From Ornithodoros turicata (taxonomy: Eukaryota > Arthropoda > Arachnida > Ixodida > Argasidae), in assembly GCF_037126465.1 (NCBI RefSeq), contig NC_088202.1, positions 29,062,213 through 29,126,212 on the forward strand: 64,000 nucleotides of DNA, given 5' to 3'. Both the position numbers and the translations under genes were made by a program. Shown here one piece after another: positions 1 to 10,967 of the stretch. Each line of letters opens with the position of its first letter. Position 1 is the first letter of the stretch. The notes under the pieces were generated by a model. It had not been told where the DNA came from, did not search any database, and saw nothing but the letters and a program-made list of their open reading frames with translations.

Positions 1-294
1 CAACTGCTACTGGAAATATTTTTCTTAATATTTGTTGATGCTGCGTCTTGGTTTCAAATTTGGCGCTAATTGTTACTTAATTTCTTTCCTCTCCGGTTCA
101 CATGCATGCTTTGTGAGCTCGTGCGCGAGCGTCTCCAGGTATTTTCTTGTCTCGTTATCGTTCCTTTGGTCCTTTTTTCAAGATTTGTGGAAAGTTGGGC
201 TGGGAAGCCGCCACTCTGATATGACGCTGAAATAAATCGGATATTACCGTTTCCGTCATTTACACCACAAGGTCTTTAAAATATACCCTCTACG

Positions 295-1403
295 CAGTGG
301 CGTATCTAGGGTGTGGCAGGTGTGGACATGTGCCATGGGCGCCATGTGAACAGGGGCGCCATTATGTGGTCGGGTGTGAATGTGCCAGGTCGGGCACTCA
401 ACCTGGCACATTCATAAATGATCTAAAGCACCCGCCATTAGAGAGGTTGTAGTGTGAAACGTAGTGCGGACCACACGAAAACGCATCCCCAAGGACATCA
501 TGTTAACCACGAGGTAGCTAAACTGGGCGCGTGACGTATTTGACGAGAACGGAGCACCGTGAGCAAACCGAACCAGTTCAGTGAGCGTCTGTCACGGCGG
601 AGACCAAAGCAGCCTAAACAAAAGGGAGATCCCACTCGAGACGTGACTGCAGCATTTGAGGATGTTTAGGTAGCAAGCCGATCGCAGCAGTGGGACTTTG
701 AGAGAGATATCTGAGCAAGAAAATCGACCCGACGAAAAGAGGAGTTCGTATCGGGCGGACCAACAAGAGGGTCGACCTGAACCCGTGTGTCGGGCTGGGG
801 CAGGTGTAAAGGTGTAGGGGCGATTTCGGCAAATTTTACACTTCCGATGTTGACGGCAACGAGCTGTACGAAGAAATTTTGGACTGCAGAACGTTGCTCG
901 CGAGGCGCACAGAAAACAAAATATCGAGACCCGAAGAGCTTCTTGAATTTATTGTTCACTATGGAGATGAGAATGTCTTCCCGAACCTTCGGGTTGCGGT
1001 CCAGATAATGCTTACGATCGCGGTTTCAATTGCCAGCTGTGAGCGGTCATTTAGCAAGCTTATACTTTACAAGCAAGCTTAGCAAGCTTATACTTAGCAA
1101 GCGGATAGTTTCGTATTTAAGAGCATCAATGGGCCAGGACAGGCTTTCCGACCTTGCTGTCCTAAGTGTTGAAGGAGAAGAAACAGAAAAAATCGATTTC
1201 AGTGACATTATCGACAAATTTGCAGCAGCAAAAGCCAGAAAGGCTATCATGTGACATAAGTGGGCCATTTGCATGTGTAGTAGTTATGTGGACTTCATTA
1301 AAGTATTTACAAAACATGACCAACTGTGTCCTCGATATGTGCCTGGACAGGGGCGCAGACTCATTGGTTGCCATGGGCGCAGGTAGCTCTAGATACGCCA
1401 CTG
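295..1403 (+). mobile_element. Internally deleted hAT-superfamily DNA transposon
   Basis: The left end begins CAGTGGCGTATCTAG and the right end is its exact reverse complement, 15-bp terminal inverted repeats of hAT type. The flanking octamers are CCTCTACG (287-294) and CCTGTACG (1404-1411), an 8-bp target duplication with one mismatch, as expected of hAT. The interior is only 1.1 kb and keeps just the 3' end of a transposase gene, so the element cannot move by itself and most of the catalytic domain has been lost by internal deletion. It appears to have inserted into a TATACC-rich repeat, traces of which lie on both sides. Confidence 0.88.
831..1254 (+). pseudogene. hAT transposase C-terminal dimerisation region, broken
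   Basis: The plus-strand reading gives the hATC signature: an acidic lead-in (ELYEEILDCRTLL), then SCERSFSKL, then LRASMGQDRLSDLAVLSVE in a second frame. These blocks match the C-terminal dimerisation region of ZBED/TTF-finger hAT proteins. The frame shifts at about 1060-1105, where the words TTAGCAAGC and TTATACTT are repeated, suggesting a slippage duplication. There is no BED finger, no DDE catalytic segment and no plausible start codon, so this is a fragment inside the deleted hAT element. The reading ends at TGA near 1252. Confidence 0.8.
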
Positions 1404-1410
1404 CCTGTAC

Positions 1411-1567
1411 GAGGTATATGTTAATAACCTGAGGTGCAAATAATATACCTTAAGGGAGGTATAAAGATAGTATACCTTGAGGAAGGTATAGCATTTATAC
1501 CTCAAAAGGTATGCGCCCTGGGACAAGCTGTTTATACCCCAAAAGGTATAAATTTTTCTAACAGTGT
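1411..1567. repeat. Cluster of TATACCTC/GAGGTATA palindromic words
   Basis: At least eight copies of TATACC(T/C) or its complement GGTATA lie within 160 bp, ending in a stretch that reads CACTGTTAGAAAA on the other strand. A fragment of the same word lies at 281-288 on the other side of the hAT insertion. This looks like the subterminal repeat region of a DNA transposon whose left end I cannot find. No coding potential is visible. Confidence 0.5.
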
Positions 1568-1886
1568 GGGTCATCTTTGCCGTCCAGGTCATTTGTTGCA
1601 TGTATAGACGTCTAAACGAAGCATGGGCTTCTCCATGCGTGCCGCACTTTGCCTCGAGAAACATTACTTGATTACCATGAACAATGAAATGCAAAAGGCT
1701 TCGTATAGGGTGCTAATTTTCATCTATCAAATATTTTCCTCTGAGTTTTAGTACCAACGCTGGTAGGTGTCCGCTGTCGAGTAAGTGTTCGCACTGCCAG
1801 ATATTTGTCGTGCAGGTTCAATTTTCTTTCTTGTATCTTTGATTTTTTTCCCCTTGCCATGTCCTCGAGGCTGTCTCATGACGAAT
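1568..1886. other. Intergenic, nothing recognised
   Basis: No coding pattern, inverted repeat or known repeat is apparent between the TATACC cluster and the CR1 tail. Confidence 0.5.
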
Positions 1887-2247
1887 TCAATTCAATTCGA
1901 TTTTTTCAATTCAGTTTCAATTCAATTTAACTTTATTGCTATGCAAGTCACACACACACACACAAATAGAGATACGATGATGAGATGGGGCTGATGCCGG
2001 CCAGCAGGCTATGCAAGTCAGAGTTACATAGGGGAGGCCAAAAAACAGCATCATGCTGTTTGACGAGCAGGGCGCATCCCCCTGATTCAGTGCAGCAACA
2101 GCAAGCAATACAATATATAGTAATTGCGATCGTCAATCTTAATCGTGAAAAATACTACAATAAAACAAGGAAACGGAATAAATATACATATATACATCAC
2201 AGAAAATTAGACATTATCATAGACAAAATAAGAGACATCATTAACCA

Positions 2248-5094
2248 CTAAAACATAAACATGGCCCGCAGTGCGACAGCTGACATGAATTCAAGATCAA
2301 TTCCCTTCTTTAAACAAGAATTCAACAGCTTTGCGATCTTATGGGGTAGCGACTGATCTCCGCATATTGTTCGCGTCCTTGGGACCTTCCAATATAAATC
2401 CTGACGTGTTTTGCTAGCTATTCGACGTTGTAGATTACATATTGACCAGATGAACGTATTATTATATTTTATAGCCCTAAGGTATGTTTTTAGAAGGAGG
2501 AAATCGTAAATATTTTGTACCTGCATAATTTTTAGGCGATCAAAAAGATTTGCTGTGTGATGATCGAAAGGAACGCCTGCAATCAATCTTACTGCCTTTT
2601 TTTTGTAATAGATAAAGTTTAGTAATGTTAGTCTTAGATGTCGTACCCCATACGAGGTGACAATAGGTAGGATGAGACCGTATTAATGTATTGTAAAGAG
2701 TAAGCCTTTCGAAGATCGGGAGTGCGTAACGGTAGACAGGATGCCAATGACTTTCGCAATTTTGTTTTGAAGATACGTCAAGTGACAATCCCAAAACAGA
2801 TTATCTAAAAACAGTACCCCTAGGATTTTAATCGATCTTACAATTTCAATGGACTAAATGGTTACCTAACATGATGTTGAAGGGAATGGATACAGGTTTA
2901 TTACGTGTCCTATATATAGCACTGCCTTAGTTTTCTTTATGCTAATATATATTCTGTTATGTTCTGACCATGTCCCGATCGCAGAAAGAGCCATGTTTGC
3001 ATGCGTTACAGTGTCACCAATCGTGCTTCCAGAAACAAATACACTAGTATCATCAGCGTATAGATGAAAAATTTCGCTACTAGAGTTGTGTTTACAATGT
3101 CGTTTATGTAAGTGTTGAAAAGTAATGGACCTAAGATGCTCCCTTGGGGTACACCGGAAATAGTGGGAAGTAGACATGATGGGAAATTATTATTCCATAC
3201 ATATTGGTACCTATTACATAGGTAAGGTTCCAAGAGTGATAATGGTACTCCACGAATACCACAGTATTGTAGTTTGTGAAGCAGTATTGAGCGACCAAGG
3301 AGGTCAAAGGCCTTTGTAAAGTCGATATATATTCCTAGTGTGTATAGTTTGTCTTCCAGGTTACCGATGATTAGTTCCTTTTGGGAAAGCAGGGCTGTTC
3401 CTGTGGAATGGTTTTTACGAAAACCAAACTGTGAACTTGTTATCACTGTCGGCAGTGAGAAAAAAAATTGTTAATCGGGCATGTATAATTTTTTCGAGTC
3501 CTTTCAAAAAAGTCGGAAGAATAGATATGGGCCTTAGTTGCCAAGGTCTTAGTGTTACCGGATTTGCGCAAAACAATAACCTTGGCAACTTTCATTTTAT
3601 CTGGATAGATTCCAGATATGAACGAAAGATTATCTATATGCGCGTCAATACTGGGGTCAACAGGTCGATAACGTACTTGACAGGTCTTATTTGTATATTA
3701 TCACAGTCGCATGCTTTTCCTTTTTTGAATGTTCATAAAAAATTGTATGCACTTCGTTTTCAGTAACTGGTGCAAAAAAAAAAAAAAAAATATCGAATCA
3801 GAGACGAAAGTGGACAACGTTCAACAAGCGTCCGTGATATCGCCAGGTTGAATCGCGCTTCGGCTAGCAATGTTTACAAAATGGGTGTTGAACTTTTCGG
3901 ACAGATGTAACGATCTGTCCGAAAAGTTCAACACCCATTTTCAAAAGTTCACCCATTTTGAAAAGTTCAGTTATTACTACATCATTAATCTTTATGTTAG
4001 TAATCACGCGCTGATCAGTTTTTGTGACGTTTTTCAGCGCCTTCCATGTTGCCGCAGCACTTCTAACATCACCAAAAAGCTTACTGAAATAAGCAACCTT
4101 AGCGCATTTGACCTGCTTGGATACATAGTTGCGGCATATTTTATATTGTTTAAGTATGTTAGGGTTGCGAGATTTGATAAACGAGTGGTATAGATTGTTC
4201 TTCTCCGATATCGGTTTTAGAAGCTTATCGGTGACCCACGGCTTGCGAATGCGCCGTTTCACTTTGTAAGTTTTAAGAGGAAAATTTGCGTCATAGATAC
4301 ATTTGAATTTATAAAGAAACTCATCATAAGCAGCGTTTGCGCACTGCTTCGTAAGTACAGGACTCCAGTCTGGAGTTTGATGCTGGACATCATTTCTAAA
4401 ACTATCGAGAGCAGCTTTGGTAATGTACTGGAGACTGTAGAGTACTGGAGGCTGTTTGATTGGACGATGTGTGTTTACAAAGGAATAAATGGGCAAATGG
4501 TCGTAACAGCATTTTCGTTTATGTTTGTGACAAAGACATCAATCAATGATGATGAAGATTCAGTATGTCTAGTAGGTATCTTTTATGACATTAACTAAAC
4601 CAAATGTATCAAATAACAAGTTCAGCTCGGTGGCTGTAGGTGAATGGCTGAGTAAGTTTATGTTAACGTCACCAGCCATGTACAATGTGTGTTTGTTTTC
4701 GGATATAAAACAAAAAAGCTTTTCAATGTAGGTAAAAAATTCACGTGTGGATCCTGATGGTGGACGATACATCAACAAACAAGCTATTTGTGCTTCTAGT
4801 ACACAACACTTCGAAATCCTCACATACCCATGAATATTCTGTTATGATATCATAGGCACTGTCATTCAACACTAGGAGAGCTACACCGCCTCCTCTTTTG
4901 TTTTTACGGTTCAGACAGATTTCGCGATACTCTGGTAGAACATATGTTTCGTTATTGGTAAGCCATGTTTCTGTTAACATGATGATGTCAAATTTGAATT
5001 TAAAGGATTGAAAAAGTGGCGTCAGCTCATCATTTTTATTACACACGGAACGAACATTGATGTCCAGAAACGATAGCGTATTGGGTGGCTTCAC
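2248..5094 (-). pseudogene. CR1/L2-like ORF2: EEP endonuclease and reverse transcriptase, broken
   Basis: Endonuclease blocks appear at about 5094-4480: DINVRSVCNK, MLTETWL, GDVNINLL and DHLPIYSF. The linker (about 4480-3870) is open and includes RKPWVTDKLL. Reverse transcriptase blocks follow: FGFRKNHSTGTALL, IYIDFTKAFD, SGVPQGSILGPLLFN (3446-3100) and LYADDTSVFV (about 3060), the last with the catalytic YADD intact but in a shifted frame. The C-terminal region runs to about 2250. At least six frameshifts or stops break it. An internal hairpin (3878-3941) sits where the linker meets the polymerase. The protein would have nicked target DNA and primed cDNA synthesis; this copy is dead. Confidence 0.82.
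3878..3941. repeat. Perfect 29-bp inverted repeat, 6-nt loop
   Basis: Positions 3878-3906 and 3913-3941 are perfect reverse complements separated by GTAACG. A third partial copy of the word follows (AAAGTTCACCCATTTT at 3944-3959). It lies inside the dead CR1 ORF2 and looks like a template-switch or local inverted duplication of element sequence rather than a regulatory hairpin. Confidence 0.9.
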
Positions 5095-5168
5095 AACAGT
5101 ATCCGTGATAGAATCACCGTGACAAAAAGTCAGACCTTCTCATTCAATGACATATGTTTACATACATG

Positions 5169-5295
5169 TCAACCGGCAATGCTGACTACATCCTCTGTAT
5201 GAAAAACACATACTGCTGGGCCTGTTTCACTCTTGCGGACATAGACCTTACCGTTTTTAACTCAAACAAATGCGCAATGTGAATTCAAATGACAG
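5169..5295 (-). pseudogene. CR1-type ORF1 C-terminal fragment
   Basis: The minus strand reads VKNGKVYVRKSETGP, then a short stretch ending FHTEDVVSIAG and a TGA at 5169-5171. This resembles the C-terminal domain shared by CR1/L2 ORF1 proteins and baculovirus FP25K-like proteins. A TGA replaces what is probably a tryptophan just before VKNGK. It lies directly upstream of the endonuclease in the same orientation, the expected ORF1-ORF2 order. The identification rests on about 30 residues. Confidence 0.5.
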
Positions 5296-5300
5296 ATATC

Positions 5301-5639
5301 AGCTTTTAGCCCGTTGCGCAACTCGTATCAGCACCGAAGAGCAACGACAATTTCTTATTTGTCATTGTTGTTGCGGCTGGCACTGCACTAGCATCAACGC
5401 GCGTAGAAGCCAACATACGGGACAGGGCGTGATTTCGAGTGAAACGAACCACGCCGAAAGTCTGTATCGTACAACTACATTCGCATCGTTATGTTGCTGG
5501 GCTAGTTGAATACCAATAGAACTGTACTTCAAGGCACAGCGGTTGAAGTATCTGTTCCAATCAATTAAAAGTGAATTTAATTGCCACACCGGATAGAAGA
5601 TGCATGCGTCTCAACGATTAACAATTTCTTGCATTGTAA
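5301..5639. other. Intergenic, nothing recognised
   Basis: No coding or repeat structure is recognised between the two CR1-related fragments. Confidence 0.4.
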
Positions 5640-5880
5640 AAAAATCTGGCTTGCACAGACGTCGTCAAGTTTTCTTTCTTTCCTCGCCCAGTCCACGATT
5701 GGAACGATCTTCCGGAGAACATTGCTAACGAATAAAATGTCTCTTGTTTTGCATCTAAGTTAGAAGCTGTCTTGTAAACATCTGTTGTAATTGCCTGTTC
5801 TTGTCTTGTTGTAAATTGCCCTCTGACCTATCCAGTTGTGACTATACCCACAAGGATGGGTCAACAGTATTGTAAATAAG
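5640..5880 (+). pseudogene. 3' end of a second CR1/L2-like element
   Basis: The plus-strand frame starting around 5668 reads FSFFPRPVHDWNDLPENI, the conserved C-terminal block after reverse transcriptase in CR1/L2 elements (usually SFFPRTI.DWN.LP). Two stops follow, then a 3' UTR of about 120 bp ending ATTGTAAATAAG, typical of TAAA-tailed copies. The rest of the element is absent, consistent with 5' truncation. It is unrelated in orientation to the minus-strand CR1 just before it. Confidence 0.65.
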
Positions 5881-6035
5881 ATTCCCTCCGTGTTCTCTAT
5901 CTTCACCGCCTCGTAGGTCGGTGGCCCTCTGCATTCGTTGCTAGTGCAGGGATTTGGGATTATAATTATACACGCCTTCGGTTCGGAATGCATTTAGTTC
6001 TGAACCAATGTTTTCGCACCAACGAAGTCGCGTTC

Positions 6036-6500
6036 GGTGAAATCCTCGCCCAGATAGCACTCACAAGCGCCAAATTGTCTTAATTCATTTTATGTCGTGA
6101 TAACTCTTCATATAAACGTTACATCGAAGATGTCATAATTTAATTGCGCATTCTACATATCCGCGGCCCATGGCTGTTTCCTCTGCTGTAGCATGAGAAG
6201 GCGCGTTTGGTCAAATCGTTCATTTTCAAGCGACCTAGGAACAAACACGAGACAAGCTCACACACAAGTCGCTGTGTTGTTGTGCTCGTGTTTGTTCTTT
6301 GGTCGCTTGAAAATGGATTTACACCAACCAGCTCAAACTATACTGCAGGCATTTGGTCAAATCGTCGCCCGAGTGGTATTCACAGGGGCCAAATTGTCAA
6401 TGTCGTCTAATTTAGCTCGTAACAACTCTTGATATGAACTTGATATTGACGATGTCATCATTTAATTACGTAGTCTGTACACTGTCTGTCGACAAAATTT
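6036..6500. repeat. Duplicated repeat X (two copies here, third near 52.5 kb)
   Basis: The block at 6036-6190 (CAAATTGTCT, then TAACTCTT and GATGTCAT) is repeated in diverged form at 6357-6490, and a third copy lies at 52468-52580 just after I-like element C. Shared words include GATGTCATNATTTAATT and TAACTCTTGATA. The two local copies are separated by a foldback insert. No protein is coded. The family is unidentified. Confidence 0.6.
6206..6365. mobile_element. Small foldback insert between 14-bp direct repeats
   Basis: TTTGGTCAAATCGT occurs at 6206-6219 and again at 6352-6365. Between them the sequence folds on itself: 6221-6251 (CATTTTCAAGCGACC...) pairs with 6285-6315, about 28 of 31 positions matching. 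The direct repeats look like a target duplication, though 14 bp is long for a DNA transposon, so repeat-mediated duplication is an alternative. Confidence 0.55.
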
Positions 6501-7439
6501 ATGGCGGACTAGCGCAGTGAGAAGAGACATAAAGCAGACTTTTTCTATCTAGGTGGCGTTGGCACGGTCAAGTCGCATATCCCACGTCGCTCCTGCCGAA
6601 TCTCTCCGCGGCGCGTCGCCAGGGATATTTCTGACAGCCTAACCAATTGCTGTCAACACATCACTGTCAACCACTAAGTACATCAAGATCATCAAGTACA
6701 GCATCTCTCAGGAGTTACGTGACTCCGTGAACTTCTGCTCCTGGCGCATACGCATTATTGACGGAACCGTGTGGAGCTGCAGGAATGATTACTACATTTC
6801 TTCCCGCTTTATAACAGGGTGCTCTGCAACGTTTAATTAAAGCCCAAACACAATAGTAATAGTGCAAACACATTTCAACACGACTGTTCAACCTCACAGT
6901 ATTTCAAGGCTGGTAGCGGTCCACCGGTCGTCGGACGCGGGTATACCTCCGCAGAACTGCTGTTGCAGGTAAAAAAAAAAGAAAAATGAAGAAAAAGGAA
7001 AAGAAGAAGAAGAAGAAGAAGACCGGTAACTGTACCGGATAGCCGAAAAGTGTTAGAGGAGGTTGGCAATATACCCTGCACGTAAAAAGCACAAAGACAA
7101 GGTGCGGAGAGGTTCCTAACATCACAACAACATCGATGCACTAGTAATTGTGATGATAAACTTTTTTTTTTTAAATTCGGACATGTAAGCAATCTTGCTG
7201 ATCGGTGATTGTCGTGTGTTCCGGTTCACAAACATGAGGATGAGGTGCTGGAAAGACGTGCCTGATACCCAACTTCGCTGTGCAGTCATAATATGCGAAA
7301 CTGTGGAGAATACTGCTTCTACGTCTGTTGAAGGTGCGCGGAGTTCTGGGTGACCGCGCAGAGCTTCTCTGTATTATTATTTTCGAAATGAAAAAGAAAG
7401 AAAGCCCTGTTTATACATGCCGAATATCCAACAATACTG
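6501..7439. repeat. Intergenic with a polypurine tract at 6969-7022
   Basis: The stretch contains an A/G-only tract ending in (GAA)n at about 6969-7022. Open frames here, including a phenylalanine-rich reading on the minus strand, are products of that tract. Nothing else is recognised. Confidence 0.55.
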
Positions 7440-7740
7440 TTGTATGCGCACTTATCGACCGGCGGCGCGTGATCGGAGGGCTGCGTGCGCGCTAACCCTC
7501 GCACATTTTTCATCTGGGCCGACTTCACTCACAAATTTTTTCCTGCTACAACAGGTGTGCAGTAGGCGGTTTACATGCAAATATAGACATGCAAAGGATA
7601 GCCATACACAACCAAGTGAAAATATATTTATTAAAGTCAATAGTGCCGGGAATTATGGTATGATTCTGTGTGAAGGAGAAAAACCCAACCAAAAACCTGA
7701 AGCAGAAGAAATATGATACACGTAACAAAGATTATACTGA
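7440..7740. repeat. GCCGACTT minisatellite family, first copy
   Basis: The sequence CTGGGCCGACTTC followed by a T-run, then CTACAACAG, a GCGGTTTACATGCAA block and a GGATAGCCATACACAA block, recurs almost word for word at 29100-29390 and in partial form at 10420-10805. This is one copy of a composite repeat whose other half lies beyond element A (10280-10375). It is the substrate into which element A and Gypsy1 inserted. Confidence 0.65.
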
Positions 7741-7967
7741 TTACAGGTATGATGTTATAGCATTGAAGGGATATCACACATCTACACAATAGTTTTTATT
7801 AATGGTAATCATACACAGAAGTTTTCAATTAATGAGAAGTAAAATAGGGTAGCACATTTAATCGAAGAAGATATTTTTAATCAATACGATTACAATCAAA
7901 ATTATAAGTTTTATTATAGAAAGCTTAATATTATTATACATGAGCACCATAGTGGAGTTGTAATTAC

Positions 7968-10268
7968 TGGATTACTAGCTGCCTTGGGAAGTTGATGGAG
8001 CACATGGTACTCGTTAGACTGGAGTGGTGGCTCGAACATCGCCGCGTCTTCCCGGAAGAAATGTCAGGCTTTCGACGGCACAGAGCAGCAATAGACTCGG
8101 TACTCGATTTAATCACTTCTGTGGAAGACGCAAAGGTGCGCAAGAAGACTGTGCTGGCTGCCTTTCTCGATGTTAGGCGGGCGTACGATACTGTCAGCCA
8201 CGCTTCTGTCCTCCATGGCCTTGTTGATGCCGCCCTGCCTTTCAGAGCTCTCTCATGGCTTACTGATTTCCTTCATGGACGGGAACTGTTCGTCCGCACA
8301 AGCCAGGGGGATACAGACTTTGTCAAGTTGACCCATGGGGTGCCCCAGGGGAGTGTTCTGAGCCCCATCTTATTCAACATTGTTATGGCTGGCCTTCGAG
8401 GTTGCGTCGGTAGGAAAGTGGCTATCTCCATCTATGCTGATGACATTTGTATCTGGACCACCGGTAAATCCCGTCCTGCCCTGCAGCGACGCCTCCAACT
8501 CGCTCTCGATGCTATCCAGCAGTACCTGTCCCTGGCGGGCTTATTCATATCGACGGAAAAGACAGTAGTAATTCCTTTTACAAGGCGGAACATGAGGCCC
8601 TTCCAGCTTTCCGTTGCAGGCATACCGTTGAAGCACGTGTCTCACCATAGGTCCCTCGGTCTCACTGTTGATGCTAGGCTCTCTTGGCGGAGGCATATTG
8701 CAAGCTTGGAGATCAAGATCCACCGTTGGATTGCAGTGATCCGTCGCTTGGCAGGCATGAGATGGGGCAGTGACTCGAGCTCTCTGTTGGCCGTCCACAG
8801 GGCTTTGGTTCGAGGGTCCCTCGCGTATAGTTTGCCGGTGCTTAATGGCCTGCCGACATCTTCTGATCATAAGCTGCAGTGCCTCCTGGCGTGAAGCCTC
8901 CGTGTGTGCCCCGGCGTCCCCCGAGCAGCAAAGACCCGAGCAGTTATTGCCGAAGCGAGGGACACCCCGCTGGAGGTTCTTCGCTACGGTGAGACCTGCC
9001 GACTTTTTCTCCGCCTTTTATCCCATCATCGGCGGCACCCGCTCGTTTCGAAGATCTTGAGGCGCAAGCACTGCAAGGTCCGCTCGGTGATGACTCAGCT
9101 GAAGCCTAGCGTCCCGCGTTTCGTAGTGAAGACAGTGGCTCCCAGTGCCCCTCCATGGTCTCTGTCAAGCCCAGTCATCCGCCTAACTGTTCCTGGCCTG
9201 CATGGAAGGAAAAGGGATACAGCCCCGTGTGTCGCCAAGCAGCTTACCCTGGGCATGATGAACGACAACTACACGGCGTCAACGTCAGTTTTCACTGACG
9301 GGTCATCTACTCGGGGTGGATCGTCCTCGGTATTTGTCGTTCCATCGCAGTCAGGCTCCTGTGGTCACCGTCTTTCTCACAGAACATCGTCTACGTGTGC
9401 CGAGCTTTACGCCATTCTATTTGCTATGCAAAAAATATCAGCCAGTCCAGCTCAGTCCTGGGTCGTCTTTACAGACTCAAGACCCGCGCTCCAGTGTGTG
9501 GCCAACTTGGGGATACGTGGACTCCTCGGTCCTGTTGTCTTTGACATCCTGCAAGCCTATAAGAAGGCGACCATTGTAGGGCACACTGTAATATTGCAGT
9601 GGATCCCCGGACATGTCGGTATCAGCGGCAACGAAGAAGCAGACAGAGCCGCATTGAACGCCCATCAGCACGCAGCTTTTTCCCCGATAATGATGTCGTC
9701 GGGCGACCGAAAACACCTCCTCTTGACTCTCACCGGTCCCAAGATGCAGGCTCAGTGGGAACACGACATAGCTCACTCCCTTCTCTCTGATGTAGACCCC
9801 ACGCTTTCTCTCGTCCTTCCTCCGCGACTACCGCGCCCATTAACTGCTCTCTTCCACCGCATGAGGCTCAACGTTGCCTTTACACCTGCCTTTCAACACC
9901 GTCTCGGCTCCACCTCGTCTTCCCTCTGCCCCACTTGTGGAGTGCACGGCGACCTCAGCCACGTCATCCTGGCTTGCGTGCAATACCACCACGAGCGTGC
10001 CCTAATGGAACTCTCTATGCAACGCATCGACAAGCGGCCGTTCAACCTAGCGAAGATCCTCGGTCCGTGGTCGAACGCTGCCCACCAGACGCAGGGCCTT
10101 CGTCTTCTGGCGGAGTACTTGTGCTCCACCGGTCTGGCGACGGCTCTTTGAAAGCCCCATCATCATCCCTTCATCCTCCCCCAACGCGAAATAGGGCAGT
10201 GTACCGCCTCAGCGGCGGTGAATCGCCCACCCCATTACCATCCAATGTATGTGTGTGTGTGTGTGTGT
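7968..10268 (+). mobile_element. I-like non-LTR retrotransposon copy A, 5'-truncated
   Basis: An 11-bp target duplication, GTTGTAATTAC, flanks the element at 7957-7967 and 10269-10279 without mismatch. The copy begins inside the reverse transcriptase region, the usual result of incomplete target-primed reverse transcription. After the stop codon at 10149-10151 a roughly 100-bp 3' UTR contains GTGTACCGCCTCAGCGGCGG, related to the 3' UTR of copy B, and ends in a (TG)n run at about 10247-10268. RNase H and a C-terminal Cys/His motif place it in the I group. Confidence 0.9.
7974..10151 (+). pseudogene. I-like ORF2 (RT-RNase H-zinc region) with one TGA
   Basis: One frame runs from the truncation point to 10151 with a single in-frame TGA at 8892-8894. 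RT motifs: AAFLDVRRAYDTVSH, THGVPQGSVLSPILFN, and YADDICIW at about 8430 with catalytic aspartates intact. RNase H: FTDGSSTRGG (D), CAELYAIL (E), FTDSRPALQ (D) and WIPGHVGISGNEEAD (H, D) at about 9290-9650. The C-terminus carries CPTCGVHGDLSHVILAC, a putative zinc motif found after RNase H in this group. The endonuclease and ORF1 are missing through 5' truncation. Even with the stop suppressed it could not retrotranspose alone. Confidence 0.88.
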
Positions 10269-10419
10269 GTTGTAATTACAAAGTTCTGATAGATGTATGT
10301 AACTTCAAACACAATAGGGAATCTAAGTTGCATATTCCAATATAGCACAAATTTAATTAATCAGATTCTTATGAAGTGATCGGTGGTCGGCACGTTGGCG
10401 GAGGGCAGTGCATTCGTTT

Positions 10420-10805
10420 ACTGTCGCGCATTTTTCAACCTGGGCCGACTTCTCTCTCGAATTTTTTTCCAGCGCGCGATGGATGGCGCAGTGAGGGGCG
10501 GTCCGGGTGCTTACCAAGGGGCCGAAGGGCTGAGGTATCGTTGTGCATTTTTCACCCTGGGCCGACTTCTTTGGCGATTTTTCCGCCTGGGCCGACTTCG
10601 TTCGCATTTTTTTTTCAGATGGCGCGTGGGCACTTTACATGCATGCAGCGACATGCACACCGGCAACCACACCAAGCGATGGTGCCGTCACACCTGGGCC
10701 GACTTCATTAGCGATTGTTCCACGTGGGTCGACTGCATTCGTAATTTTTTTCCCTCTACAACAGCCGTGTGATAGGCGGTTTGGCGGTTTACACGCAAGT
10801 AGGGG
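10420..10805. repeat. GCCGACTT minisatellite, left of Gypsy1
   Basis: The motif (C)TGGGCCGACTTCNTTCGCATTTTT recurs five times with variable spacing, alternating with GCGGTTTACATGCA and CTACAACAGC words. The array continues at 28954 on the other side of Gypsy1, showing that the retrotransposon landed in it. Open frames through it are repetitive and lack start context, so I read them as noncoding. Confidence 0.75.
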
Positions 10806-10946
10806 TGTAGCGGCCCGACGACAACGACGAGCATCACCTGTGACTCACCCGCTCGCGCTCACCCCTTTTTGGTTCTCGTTCAGTAAAATGTTCGGTTTTG
10901 CCCGCAACTAGTCTCCTGTGCGGTCACTAATAGCATAGCTCCTACA
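10806..10946 (+). repeat. Gypsy1 5' LTR
   Basis: 141 bp starting TGTAGCGG and ending CCTACA, directly followed by GATTGGTGACCCGAACG. It aligns without gaps to 28813-28953. It contains the conserved words ACAACGACGAGCATCACC and TTTTTGGTTCTCGTTCAGT. LTRs this short are at the low end for Gypsy elements; no TATA box is obvious. Confidence 0.9.
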
Positions 10947-10949
10947 GAT

Positions 10950-10967
10950 TGGTGACCCGAACGATGC
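10950..10967 (+). promoter_or_regulatory. Gypsy1 tRNA primer binding site
   Basis: TGGTGACCCGAACG starts three bases after the LTR, the position of the minus-strand primer binding site. The priming tRNA cannot be named safely from sequence alone. The gag ATG at 10964 overlaps its 3' edge. Confidence 0.7.

Larger units (their letters stand above)
1887..5300 (-). mobile_element. CR1/L2-like non-LTR retrotransposon, degenerate
   Basis: Read on the minus strand the order is the C-terminus of ORF1, an EEP endonuclease, a linker, reverse transcriptase, a 3' UTR with AATAAA, and a tail of degenerate TTGAA repeats at 1887-1930. Short tandem 3' tails instead of poly(A) and the absence of RNase H fit the CR1/L2 group. 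The upstream limit is unclear because ORF1 fades out around 5.3 kb, so the copy may be 5'-truncated. All reading frames are interrupted. A CA-repeat (1951-1963) lies just inside the 3' end. Confidence 0.8.

Noticed and set aside
6875..7192. Minus-strand frame with a hydrophobic Leu/Phe run like a membrane segment
   Set aside because: The hydrophobic run is the reverse of a (GAA)n tract; not a plausible protein.
10376..10911. Three overlapping plus-strand frames of 110-130 codons
   Set aside because: They run through the GCCGACTT minisatellite and into the Gypsy1 LTR; all three frames are open because of composition.
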